Of a DNA stretch of 64,000 nt, positions 53,978 to 62,896 are shown piece by piece. Source of the DNA: JACMLD01 sp963705285 (lineage in GTDB: Bacteria; Bacteroidota; Bacteroidia; Chitinophagales; Chitinophagaceae). Under the pieces are notes generated by a model, which worked only from the letters and a program-made list of their open reading frames with translations, had not been told where the DNA came from and did no database searches. How positions within the stretch are numbered: the first letter of the stretch is position 1; the number at the start of each line of letters is the position of its first letter. The DNA lies in contig OY970066.1 in NCBI GenBank assembly GCA_963705285.1, forward strand, positions 2,542,001 through 2,606,000, in the 5' to 3' direction. Both the position numbers and the translations under genes were made by a program.

Positions 53978-54006
53978 CTCTAATTCAATTCTAATCTGCT
54001 TCTAAT
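53978..54006 (+). promoter_or_regulatory. TTCTAAT triple direct repeat, site d
   Basis: CTCTAAT (53978), TTCTAAT (53989) and TTCTAAT (54000), exactly 11 bases apart. The -7 box TAGCTTTG (54028-54035) follows after 21 bases, and the universal stress protein gene starts at 54055. The site also lies upstream of the divergent regulator gene, so autoregulation is possible. Confidence 0.78.
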
Positions 54007-54054
54007 GGAGGCTTAATAGCGTGGGGATAGCTTTGAACCAATAAGAAGCAGACT

Positions 54055-54900
54055 ATGAATGTAGCATTTAACACTATACTGGTTCCGGTAGATTTTACCA
54101 TCAATACAGAAATCGCCATTAAAAAAGCGATGGAACTGATTGCGCATCAAGATGGTGTTATTCATCTGTTCAATGTGGTTCCTTCTGTTAGTCCGCTGCT
54201 GGGTGCAGATCCATTGTTGCCGGGCAATGCATGGGCCGTAAAAGCGAATACGCATTTTGCAGACCGCCATCTCAATCAATGGAGCCAAACTATTACGGAA
54301 TCGTATCCCGGGGTGCGCGTGGGCATCCACTTAGAAAAAGGTGGTAAAGTTCAAACAGCTATTGCGCAACTTGCAACAAAGCTCCGTCCTGAATTAATTA
54401 TCATTGGCAAACATAATTACCACAACTGGTTTCCATTTTTAAATACGTTGAAACCTGCGATACTGGCGGGCGATACGGGTTGTCCGGTATTGACGGCAAA
54501 ACTGGGGTCATTACACAACAAAATAAAATCGATTGTTTACCCGGTACAGACCATTGTACCAGATAAGTCGCTGGAGATGTTAATTACTTTGGCAAGGAAA
54601 TACAGGGCAAGGATCTATTTATTATTGCCCGAACACCTATCTTCTCCGGTTTCCGCACCGCTGTACAATTCATTTATTGAAACGTACAGGCAATTAAAAG
54701 CAACCGTAAATACGCCAATTGACCACGCAACGGTACCCGGGCACAACCTGGCAAAAGCGGCATTGCAGTTTGCACAATCAATGAAAGCAGACTTGCTGCT
54801 GATTAATCCTAAACCAAACGATAAGCACTCCGTACTGCGTAGTCATCCGGTAAATGATTTTGTGAAAGGCAATTCCAAATTGGAGGTACTGGCGCTATGA
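54055..54900 (+). CDS. Universal stress protein (UspA family)
   Basis: A 281-residue protein. The first Usp domain (FNTILVPVDFTINTEIAIKK to ELIIIGKHNYHNW, with LAGDTGCPVLTAKLG) is clear. The second half is a degenerate Usp-like domain (SIVYPVQTIVPDKSLEMLIT to MKADLLLINPKPND). Such proteins bind ATP or act in general stress survival. It is the first gene after TTCTAAT site d and is followed by the TPR protein gene after 53 bases. Confidence 0.88.
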   Translation: MNVAFNTILVPVDFTINTEIAIKKAMELIAHQDGVIHLFNVVPSVSPLLGADPLLPGNAWAVKANTHFADRHLNQWSQTITESYPGVRVGIHLEKGGKVQTAIAQLATKLRPELIIIGKHNYHNWFPFLNTLKPAILAGDTGCPVLTAKLGSLHNKIKSIVYPVQTIVPDKSLEMLITLARKYRARIYLLLPEHLSSPVSAPLYNSFIETYRQLKATVNTPIDHATVPGHNLAKAALQFAQSMKADLLLINPKPNDKHSVLRSHPVNDFVKGNSKLEVLAL

Positions 54901-54953
54901 AGCGCCCAACAAAAAGGTAATAAATTTATTTTTTCATATTAACTATCAGCACT

Positions 54954-56585
54954 ATGAAGCATCTTATTAAAACATGTATACTAATACTTTTTCCATCCAT
55001 ATTTTGGGCCCAGTCGCTGGATGCGGCCCGTGAGATGATTTATTATGAGAAATTTGACAGCGCTGAAGCAAGCCTGCATCAATTACTTAAAACTGATCCC
55101 GGTAATGAGGCTGCCTGGCATGCATTGGCGCAATCGTATATCGGCCAGGACCAGGTAGTGCCGCTCAAAGACAGTCTCAGCCTCGCGCCGGCAGATGTGA
55201 GGGAGAAGCCGCTTTTCAAAAGTGTAATGGCGCGCGTCTTGCTCCTGCAAAATGATTCCATGGCTGCCAAACAGCAATTTGAGGCAGTGTTAAAAGAAAC
55301 GAAAATGAAAGACCCTGCAGTGCTGGCTGAAATTGCGGCGGCCAGTATCAACTCAAAGACAGGGGATGCAACGTATGCACTGGAATTGCTTGGTAAAGCC
55401 ATAAAAAAAGATAAGAAGAACCCTGCACTGGATGTTTTGATGGGCGATGCCTATAGAAAATTAGGCGATGGCGGCAATGCTTATAAGTCGTATAACAACG
55501 CATTGGCCAAAGAACCAGAATACGCAGTAGCGCGTTATAAGATTGGCAAAATATACACCTCGCAACAAAATGCCGGCATGTATGTACCTGAATTTGAAAA
55601 GGCGGTAGCGCTTGACTCCTTGTATGCGCCTGCACTTTTTGAGTTGTATTATCACTATTATTACAGAGATGTATCTAAGGCAAAATATTACCTGCAAAAG
55701 TATATAGCCGCTTCAGACTATGATGTGGCAAACGATTACTTATATGCTGATATTCTGTATGCTTCCGGCAATTATGCAGATGCTATTTCCAATGTAACCA
55801 CGCTTATTGAGAAGCAAGGAACCCAGACTGCCCCCCGTTTATACAAACTTGCCGCCTATAGTTATAAAGAACTGGGCGACACAGCTAAAGCGGTAGCATT
55901 CATGAATACTTATTTTAAAGAACAACATGATACCGGTGTCATTGCCAAAGATTATGAAGCCATGGGAGACATTTACAGCTCATTACAGGGTAAGGAAGAC
56001 ACCGCTGCATTGTTTTATACACGGGCGGTAGAGCTGGAAGCCGATACTGCGCTCAGACCCGGCTATTATAAGAAAATCAGCGGGCTGTATAAAAAGATAA
56101 AAGACTACCGTAATGAGGCATTGTGGCTGGGTAAATATTATGAGGCAACACCTTCGGCATCTAATGTAGACCTGTTTAATTGGGGCCTTGCCAGTTACCT
56201 TGCTGGCGATTATACAAATGCTGATACCATATTCAACATGTACGCAGTTAAATACCCGGCAGAAGAATTTGGGTATTATTGGAGAGCCAAAACAAATGCC
56301 GCCATTGACACTTCTATGGAAATGGGTACTGCCATACCTCACTATTTGCAGTTGATCAGTTTCCTGGAAAAAGATTCAGTGAATGCGGCGGGTAAAAAGC
56401 ACCTTATTGAAGCATATGGATACCTGGCCGCTTACAAAGCAAATGTGGAAAAAGATTATCAGGCTGCCATTGAATATTTTGATAAACTATTGCAACTGGA
56501 TCCCGGTAACAATGATGCGAAAAGATACGTTGATATTCTGCGAAAAACAATGGAAAAAAATGCCAATGCAAGTTCGTCAAAGTAA
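54954..56585 (+). CDS. Exported tetratricopeptide repeat protein
   Basis: A 543-residue protein with a signal peptide (MKHLIKTCILILFPSIFWAQ). TPR motifs run through nearly the whole length (EASLHQLLKTDPGNEAAWHA, GNAYKSYNNALAKEPEYAVA, AAIEYFDKLLQLDPGNNDAK). It is probably a periplasmic scaffold for protein interactions. It lies between two universal stress protein genes, all on the plus strand, and is likely co-transcribed. Confidence 0.88.
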   Translation: MKHLIKTCILILFPSIFWAQSLDAAREMIYYEKFDSAEASLHQLLKTDPGNEAAWHALAQSYIGQDQVVPLKDSLSLAPADVREKPLFKSVMARVLLLQNDSMAAKQQFEAVLKETKMKDPAVLAEIAAASINSKTGDATYALELLGKAIKKDKKNPALDVLMGDAYRKLGDGGNAYKSYNNALAKEPEYAVARYKIGKIYTSQQNAGMYVPEFEKAVALDSLYAPALFELYYHYYYRDVSKAKYYLQKYIAASDYDVANDYLYADILYASGNYADAISNVTTLIEKQGTQTAPRLYKLAAYSYKELGDTAKAVAFMNTYFKEQHDTGVIAKDYEAMGDIYSSLQGKEDTAALFYTRAVELEADTALRPGYYKKISGLYKKIKDYRNEALWLGKYYEATPSASNVDLFNWGLASYLAGDYTNADTIFNMYAVKYPAEEFGYYWRAKTNAAIDTSMEMGTAIPHYLQLISFLEKDSVNAAGKKHLIEAYGYLAAYKANVEKDYQAAIEYFDKLLQLDPGNNDAKRYVDILRKTMEKNANASSSK

Positions 56586-56682
56586 TGCGATGCCCTGGGA
56601 AAGGATCAACTTACAACTGAAATGAACGCACTAAACGGCGACAGACTAATTTTGAAATTTGAAACCTTTAAAATTTCGGTGT

Positions 56683-57573
56683 ATGAAAAAAATTGACATT
56701 CGAAAGATATTAGTCCCCATTGATTTCAGCCGAAATAGCATAAAAGCCTTACGGCTGGCGGTATCAATCGCTAAAGATCATGCCGCGGCAATTCAGTTAT
56801 TGCACGTAACAGATAATGACTATGAATTATTTCCTGAAGAAATCAAGATAGCACCAACTCATTTTACAGAAACCACACAGCGATTGGGAACGTTTGCCCG
56901 GTCAGTCATTGATGAACATGCCTTAAAATGTTTTTATACCTGTGAATACGGAGCTATTACGCACTGTGTGCTAAAGACTGCGGTGAATATGCATGCAGAC
57001 ATGATTATTTTAGGTAAGAATGGCAGTAACAGCAGAGTGCCGGCCTACGCTGGCACTCATTGCTGCCAGATTGCTGAAAAATCACCTGTACCAGTAATGA
57101 TAGTTCCGGAGGAAATTGAAAAGTATTCTTGTGAAAAAGTATTGTTTCCCGTACGGGCCCTGCTTAGTGTGCCAGACAAATACGACGCCATCAGGAACTT
57201 ACTAGTTACTAACCCGGCATTTACGCTCTTAAATTTACGTGACCCGGAAAATGAATCAGAATTGCACGTCATTCACCATTTGGACCAACTGATGAAAGCC
57301 AGGCTTGAGAATGATAGCTTGCTTTATACCATGGAATACTATTTCAGGGACAACAAGTTTGCAGAAAAGGTGATAAGCAAAATACGGAATCAAGCCTACG
57401 ATCTTGCCATTATCACCTCCGAGGCAGACGAAGTGAAAAGCGATTTTCAATTGAGTCCGTATGCCCGTCAAATCATTCACAATACAACAATTCCGTTGCT
57501 GCTGCTCCATGCAAACTCTCCCAGAATGAGTGCTGACGAAATTTTAAATAAGCTCCATAAAGCCGAAATCTAG
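56683..57573 (+). CDS. Universal stress protein (tandem Usp domains)
   Basis: A 296-residue protein from the ATG at 56683 (MKKIDIRKILVPIDFSRNSI); the longer frame adds eight residues without Usp character. The first domain ends DMIILGKNGSNSRV with SPVPVMIVPEEIE. The second (EKVLFPVRALLSVPDKYDAI to DLAIITSEADEVKSDFQLSP and IPLLLLHANSPRM) is complete but diverged. It is the second Usp of the cluster and about 100 bases downstream of the TPR gene. Confidence 0.88.
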   Translation: MKKIDIRKILVPIDFSRNSIKALRLAVSIAKDHAAAIQLLHVTDNDYELFPEEIKIAPTHFTETTQRLGTFARSVIDEHALKCFYTCEYGAITHCVLKTAVNMHADMIILGKNGSNSRVPAYAGTHCCQIAEKSPVPVMIVPEEIEKYSCEKVLFPVRALLSVPDKYDAIRNLLVTNPAFTLLNLRDPENESELHVIHHLDQLMKARLENDSLLYTMEYYFRDNKFAEKVISKIRNQAYDLAIITSEADEVKSDFQLSPYARQIIHNTTIPLLLLHANSPRMSADEILNKLHKAEI

Positions 57574-57672
57574 TCGCCATCCTTAAACAGGTCATTAAAG
57601 TATAACAGCTAAACGTTTGCTTGCTGTAGTGCGCGGACATCGACCACATTCACACACACTAAACAAATAGCT

Positions 57673-58092
57673 ATGAAAACTTATTTTTTTACACTTATTC
57701 TTATTGCCTGCAGTACCATTATGACATCCTGCGCCAGAAAAATACATTTCAATACATCTTCAGTAGTGCCGGCGGCGGAAGGAACCATCAAAATTGAAAA
57801 GGATAACAATGGTAATTATTCCGTAAACGTTACTGTATTGCATCTTGCGGAGCCCGATAAACTGAACCCACCTAAAAGACTGTATCTTGTATGGTTAGCG
57901 ACAAAGGATCACGGTCAAAAAAATTTAGGTCAATTAACAATATCATCGGGCCTATTTTCTAAAACGCTGAAGGGTTCATTGAAAACTGTCACTCCATATG
58001 AGCCGGTGAGTATTTATATTACTGCAGAGGAAGATGCTGCAAAAAGCTATCCGGGTGCCCAGGTTGTTTTAACCGCTGAAGTAGGTAAATAA
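57673..58092 (+). CDS. Small lipoprotein, hypothetical
   Basis: A 139-residue protein with lipobox TIMTSCAR. The mature beta-rich part (EGTIKIEKDNNGNYSVNVTV, PPKRLYLVWLATKDHGQKNL, VSIYITAEEDAAKSYPGAQV) resembles an anti-sigma or cupredoxin-like beta-sandwich, without copper ligands that I can identify. It is followed by a strong terminator, so it ends the transcript. Confidence 0.75.
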   Translation: MKTYFFTLILIACSTIMTSCARKIHFNTSSVVPAAEGTIKIEKDNNGNYSVNVTVLHLAEPDKLNPPKRLYLVWLATKDHGQKNLGQLTISSGLFSKTLKGSLKTVTPYEPVSIYITAEEDAAKSYPGAQVVLTAEVGK

Positions 58093-58123
58093 CTTTTACA
58101 TGGTAACTAATTTCTGTGGAGAG

Positions 58124-58157
58124 GTAAAAGGACTTATAATAGTCCTTTTACTATTTT
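58124..58157 (+). terminator. Rho-independent terminator
   Basis: GTAAAAGGACT and AGTCCTTTTAC form an 11-bp perfect stem with a 6-base loop (TATAAT), followed by TATTTTT. It lies 32 bases after the lipoprotein gene. Confidence 0.85.
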
Positions 58158-58252
58158 TGGTGGTAGTAGATATTTAAAGTCTAATTTTAAGTAAGCAGGG
58201 TTTTTATTTATAGAATTAAGATGTAGAACCCGTTTTAAAATTGCACGAAATA

Positions 58253-59563
58253 ATGAACCGACTTTTTGCAAAGTTTGCCATACACCATGAAAAAGAGGAG
58301 ACCAAAGTTATAACCGATCAGATTGAAAAGGGTGTTGTTTTCAGGGGTACCAACCTTTGGGTGCTTATATTTGCCATTTTAATTGCCTCGTTAGGCTTAA
58401 ATGTAAATTCGCCGGCCGTAATTATTGGCGCCATGCTTATATCGCCCTTAATGGGACCCATAATGGGGTTAGGCCTTTCTGTAGGCATCAATGATGTATC
58501 ATTACTGCGCAAGTCTTTTTATAATTTCCTGGTGGCAACGGGCGTGGCTTTAACTACTTCCACGATATTTTTCCTCATTTCGCCTTTAAATGAAGCCCAT
58601 TCTGAAATTTTAGCCAGAACCTCTCCCAATATTTATGATGTGCTTATTGCTTTATTTGGTGGGCTGGCCGGTATTATTGCCACCTCCAGCAAGCAGAAAG
58701 GCAACGTGATACCCGGGGTGGCCATCGCTACTGCGTTAATGCCTCCCTTATGCACGGCAGGTTATGGCCTGGCCACGCTAAAGCTGGATTTTTTTATAGG
58801 CGCCTTTTACCTGTTCATCATCAATACGGTTTTTATTGCACTGGCAACGTTTGTCACTACACGTTTCCTGAAATTTCCGTACAAGCACCTGCCAGACAGA
58901 AAAGCAGACCTCAAAGCCCAGAAAATTATTTGGATAGTTGTTATCGTAACAATTATTCCGAGCCTGTACTTTGGTTACGATCTGGTACAACAAGATAGAT
59001 TCATTAAAAAAGCCAACAAGTTTATTGCCGCGGAAGGCAATTTTACGAATGATTATATTTTGAACAAAAAAATTGATCCCAAACTCAAGGTTATTACACT
59101 GGTGTATGGAGGAGATGTTATCTCTGAAGATGACATTAGGAACCTTGAAAAAAAATTAGTCAATTTTGACCTGGCGGGTGCCAAATTAGAAATACACCAG
59201 GGGTTTTCTTACCTGGCTTCTGTAAACCGGCCAGATGAAGACAATGGCCAATCTGAGCAATTGAATGCGCTTATCAAGGCGCGGGAGACAGAATTGTTGT
59301 CTTTACGCACGCAGTTAGACAGTACAGAGTATTTTGGCAAGATGGGTGCGCAGTTATACAACGAGCTTAAGACGCAGTATGCAGACCTGGCGGAGACAAC
59401 TGTTGCTATGGGCAGCAGCATTAGATCTGACTCTGTGTTACCAAAGGTTCCGATAGTTATACTAAATTTTTCAAAACCGAAATCATTGTCTGCAAAAACA
59501 AAAATGGAAAACTGGCTAAAGGTTCGCCTTAATAGAAAAGACATAAAAACAGTATTTAAATGA
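58253..59563 (+). CDS. DUF389 family membrane protein
   Basis: A 436-residue protein from the ATG at 58253; the frame's first codon at 58241 is TTG. The DUF389 core has five or six helices: LWVLIFAILIASLGLNVNSP, VIIGAMLISPLMGPIMGLGL, GLAGIIATSSKQKGNVIPGV and AIATALMPPLCTAGYGLATL. The C-terminal 200 residues are soluble and include a coiled coil. The transport substrate is not known. Its stop overlaps the antiporter start by 4 bases (ATGA), so the two are translationally coupled. Confidence 0.9.
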   Translation: MNRLFAKFAIHHEKEETKVITDQIEKGVVFRGTNLWVLIFAILIASLGLNVNSPAVIIGAMLISPLMGPIMGLGLSVGINDVSLLRKSFYNFLVATGVALTTSTIFFLISPLNEAHSEILARTSPNIYDVLIALFGGLAGIIATSSKQKGNVIPGVAIATALMPPLCTAGYGLATLKLDFFIGAFYLFIINTVFIALATFVTTRFLKFPYKHLPDRKADLKAQKIIWIVVIVTIIPSLYFGYDLVQQDRFIKKANKFIAAEGNFTNDYILNKKIDPKLKVITLVYGGDVISEDDIRNLEKKLVNFDLAGAKLEIHQGFSYLASVNRPDEDNGQSEQLNALIKARETELLSLRTQLDSTEYFGKMGAQLYNELKTQYADLAETTVAMGSSIRSDSVLPKVPIVILNFSKPKSLSAKTKMENWLKVRLNRKDIKTVFK

Positions 59564-60837
59564 GCGCCATTTTAACTGTCATCATATTTTTAGCGGGATA
59601 TATAGCCATTGCATTTGAGCATACTCTTAAGCTCAACAAAGCTGCATCTGCTCTAATCACAGGCGTATTATGCTGGAGCATGTATTTTCTGACTGCTGAT
59701 TCACCGGAGGCTGCCGGAGATTTACTGGTACATCATTTGGGTGAAATTGCCTCCATCATTTTTTTTCTTTTGGGGGCAATGACAATAGTTGAACTGGTTG
59801 ACTCCCACAATGGTTTTGACCTGATAACCAGGCAAATCGTCACAAAGAGAAAAGGAAAATTGCTATTAATAATAACGCTCATCACTTTTTTTCTTTCCGC
59901 CCTGCTGGATAATTTAACTACCGCTATTGTAATGACATCGCTGTGTATGAAGTTACTGCCGCAGAAAATTGATCGCCTTTGGTTTGCAGGCATGGTAGTG
60001 ATTGCTGCTAATGCGGGAGGCGCCTGGAGTCCATTGGGAGATGTTACCACTACCATGTTGTGGATCGGTGGGCAAATCACCGCATGGAATATTATAGTAA
60101 AGCTTATTTTTCCCAGCGTCGTTGTTTGTCTTGTTCCCGCCCTGCTGGTGGCACGTCGGTTTAGGGGCCAAATGTTGGATAGCGTTCCTTCCTCTATTTG
60201 TACCCCGGAAGAACAAAAAGATGGAAAAATTATTTTGTTTGCCGGCCTTGCTCTGTTGTTATTTGTCCCCCTTTTTAAAACAGTGACCCACCTGCCGCCT
60301 TTCATGGGCATGCTCTTAGCGCTTGGATTGATTTGGATAATTACCACCATCATACACAAACGTAAACCGCCTGCCTACCTGGAAAGGTTTACGGTAACAA
60401 ATGCCCTGCAAAAAATTGATACACCCAGCATATTATTTTTCCTCGGTATATTGTTGGCTGTTACGGCCCTGCAATCGATGGGTATTTTAAAAAGCCTGGC
60501 GCAAGCAATGACTGGTAGTCTTAAAAACGATTATTTGATTGGTACCGCGCTGGGTCTGCTTTCATCAGTAGTGGATAATGTTCCGCTGGTTGCTGCCTCC
60601 CAAGGGATGTATGAGTTGACTACCTATCCTACAGATCACAATTTCTGGGAGTTTCTTGCATTAACAACTGGCACCGGCGGCAGCGCCATTATTATTGGGT
60701 CGGCAGCGGGGGTAGCAGTGATGGGAATTGAGAAAATCAATTTCATGTGGTATCTAAAAAACATATCCTGGCTTGCACTGCTGGGTTTTCTGGCGGGCAT
60801 TGCCACGTTCTTACTGCAGTTATCACTGGGTAAGTAA
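59560..60837 (+). CDS. nhaD: NhaD-type Na+/H+ antiporter
   Basis: A 425-residue protein with 11-13 membrane helices. Signature regions of the ArsB/NhaD superfamily: ALLDNLTTAIVMTSLCMKLL, ANAGGAWSPLGDVTTTMLWI and SSVVDNVPLVAASQGMYELT. The conserved DN pairs in helices V and XII are intact. It should export Na+ (or Li+) in exchange for protons. Coupling to the DUF389 gene suggests a joint role in ion homeostasis under stress. Confidence 0.92.
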   Translation: MSAILTVIIFLAGYIAIAFEHTLKLNKAASALITGVLCWSMYFLTADSPEAAGDLLVHHLGEIASIIFFLLGAMTIVELVDSHNGFDLITRQIVTKRKGKLLLIITLITFFLSALLDNLTTAIVMTSLCMKLLPQKIDRLWFAGMVVIAANAGGAWSPLGDVTTTMLWIGGQITAWNIIVKLIFPSVVVCLVPALLVARRFRGQMLDSVPSSICTPEEQKDGKIILFAGLALLLFVPLFKTVTHLPPFMGMLLALGLIWIITTIIHKRKPPAYLERFTVTNALQKIDTPSILFFLGILLAVTALQSMGILKSLAQAMTGSLKNDYLIGTALGLLSSVVDNVPLVAASQGMYELTTYPTDHNFWEFLALTTGTGGSAIIIGSAAGVAVMGIEKINFMWYLKNISWLALLGFLAGIATFLLQLSLGK

Positions 60838-60940
60838 TGCTGCTCACAATTGCAACACAATGTTATAGACGTTAAACAAATTGCATGGGTGCGAATAGAT
60901 TTTCTGCTTTCAGCCCTGGGCCACAAGTTAATTTTACCTT

Positions 60941-60969
60941 TTCTAATCATTTTCTAATCCTATTTTAAT
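60941..60969 (+). promoter_or_regulatory. TTCTAAT triple direct repeat, site e
   Basis: TTCTAAT (60941), TTCTAAT (60952) and TTTTAAT (60963), 11 bases apart. A -7 box TAACTTTG (60997-61004) follows, here after 27 bases rather than 21. The efflux operon begins at 61058. Confidence 0.75.
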
Positions 60970-61057
60970 GTACCTGCTTTTATAAACTCCGCGTAGTAAC
61001 TTTGAGCTGGATTATCTTTAAAAGTGTAACTTTGATCTTCCGATTATCTAACACCCC

Positions 61058-61471
61058 ATGCCTGCGCTAAAGAAGCATTTGCGTTTATATCGTTTGATAG
61101 CTGTTGTTATTCACCTGGTGGTGTACCTGCCTTTTTTTGCGGTTCAGTTTCTATATAATTTTGATATTGCGTCTCATACACGCCTCGAGGGTTCTTTAAA
61201 AGTCTCTCCGGATGTGTCATCTCATTATGTGCAGCATGTAAAGGGACTTGGCGAAAATACCGGCCAGCAACCGGTCAAAGCAAAAATTCGGTTGAGCAAG
61301 CGGTTTCAACCCGAAAGTATTATTGCATTTAGCATCTATCACACAACTCCAATCATACACTGGGTAACATTCTTTAAACCCAGGCCAGTAAATACGCAGT
61401 TACATCTCGTATTGCTTTCTTTTAACCAACCTCTTCGAGGGCCGCCTTCCTTTCAGTACATTTTTTCGTAA
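61058..61471 (+). CDS. Small membrane-anchored hypothetical protein preceding efflux operon
   Basis: A 137-residue protein with an N-terminal membrane helix (LIAVVIHLVVYLPFFAVQFL) and a periplasmic tail (LEGSLKVSPDVSSHYVQHVK, KAKIRLSKRFQPESIIAFSI) ending in a proline-rich segment. No family recognised. It starts 53 bases after a good -7 box controlled by TTCTAAT site e and precedes tolC by 28 bases, so it is probably the first gene of the efflux operon. Confidence 0.65.
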   Translation: MPALKKHLRLYRLIAVVIHLVVYLPFFAVQFLYNFDIASHTRLEGSLKVSPDVSSHYVQHVKGLGENTGQQPVKAKIRLSKRFQPESIIAFSIYHTTPIIHWVTFFKPRPVNTQLHLVLLSFNQPLRGPPSFQYIFS

Positions 61472-61499
61472 ACATTTTTTAGCCATTTAAATATTCGGT

Positions 61500-62888
61500 A
61501 TGAATGCTTTCTGTTTCAGAAAGATGCTGGCCCTGGCATTATTGCTAGTTTCCAGCCTTCACTTATTAGCACAACAAACAAATTATACGTTATCAGCATT
61601 GGTTGACAGTGCAACAAAATATTTCCCGGAATTACAAAGAAAGAACGCCCAGCTTGCTGCAGCCAACGCGGTTGTGGCAGACGCCCGTACGCTCTACCTG
61701 CCATCATTGAAACTAAATGAACAGGTTAACATTAGTACCGACAATTCTCTGGCGGGCAGCTATCTTTCTTTTGGCATGATTCCCTCTACCTCGGCTGGCG
61801 TACGCGCCGAAAACAATAGCGGGGCGACCACCGGTAATATCGGCATTTTGCAAAGCCAGTTCGACTTAATAGATTTTGGATACCGGAAAGCACAAATAAA
61901 CCGGGCCCGGACGTATGTTGATTTACAACAGGCGGACTTACAGAAAGAACAGTATTATCTGAAACTGCAAATTGCGCGGTGGTACTTTCTTTTACTAAAA
62001 AGCCAGGCAAAATTAAAAGCCGATGCGGAGAACATTAAACGCTATGCAAGCATTTTTAATGTTATAAAGGCGGTTACTGAAAGTGGTATCCGGGCTGGGT
62101 CTGATTCGTCTCTGGCAAAAGCAGAATTGTCGAGAACTAAAATTACTTACAACCAGAACAAGGGCCAGGTAGAGCATTGTAAAATACAACTTGCCTGGCT
62201 TTCGGGTATTGAAGTGGAAAAAATAAGCATCGACAGCGCTGCATTGAAAAATGTAAGAACAAACACTATTTTTCTAAGTGGTGCCACTGACAGTACGCTC
62301 AATCCGCTGCTCGATTATTATAAGCAATTAAAAAATATAGCGGTAGCAAATGAAAAATTAATTGCTAAAAGTTTCCTGCCGAAAATTGTGCTCACCGCGG
62401 CTGGATGGGCCCGGGGATCCAGTATTGCTTTTAATGATCAATATAAATCATTGGGAAATGGGCTGGGTTTTCAACGATTCAATTACCTGGCCGGTTTTTC
62501 ATTTCAATATGATTTATTTAATGGTATTCGCAAACGGGCAAGGTTAACTACTTATAAGTTTGAAACCGCTGCCAGTGATTTGGCCTTGCAAGGTCAGCAA
62601 TTGAGCCTGCAAACCGCTACCCGGCAGGCAAACAATGCCATACTAGCCACTGAAAATAACCTGGCTGAATTGCCCGTGCAACTGACTGCCGCGCAGGATA
62701 CCTACAGTCAGAAAATAGCGCAGTACAAAGCCGGTATCATCAACGTGGTTGACCTTACCAATGCCGCCTATGTCTTATACCGATCAATGAATGATTATGC
62801 AGAAACATTGGGCGACTGGTACCTGGCGCAGCTCGACAAAGCGGTAGCAACGGGGAACCTGGACGCCTTTATTCAGGCAATTAAATAA
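61500..62888 (+). CDS. TolC family outer-membrane efflux protein
   Basis: A 462-residue protein with a signal peptide (LALALLLVSSLHLLAQ). The duplicated TolC/OEP repeat is seen in PELQRKNAQLAAANAVVADA and LQGQQLSLQTATRQANNAIL, with AELPVQLTAAQDTYSQKIAQ and YKAGIINVVDLTNAAYVLYR. It forms the trimeric exit duct for a tripartite pump. It lies 8 bases before the RND pump gene. No membrane-fusion protein gene is seen before the pump, so that partner may follow outside the window. Confidence 0.92.
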   Translation: MNAFCFRKMLALALLLVSSLHLLAQQTNYTLSALVDSATKYFPELQRKNAQLAAANAVVADARTLYLPSLKLNEQVNISTDNSLAGSYLSFGMIPSTSAGVRAENNSGATTGNIGILQSQFDLIDFGYRKAQINRARTYVDLQQADLQKEQYYLKLQIARWYFLLLKSQAKLKADAENIKRYASIFNVIKAVTESGIRAGSDSSLAKAELSRTKITYNQNKGQVEHCKIQLAWLSGIEVEKISIDSAALKNVRTNTIFLSGATDSTLNPLLDYYKQLKNIAVANEKLIAKSFLPKIVLTAAGWARGSSIAFNDQYKSLGNGLGFQRFNYLAGFSFQYDLFNGIRKRARLTTYKFETAASDLALQGQQLSLQTATRQANNAILATENNLAELPVQLTAAQDTYSQKIAQYKAGIINVVDLTNAAYVLYRSMNDYAETLGDWYLAQLDKAVATGNLDAFIQAIK

Positions 62889-62896
62889 AAATAATT

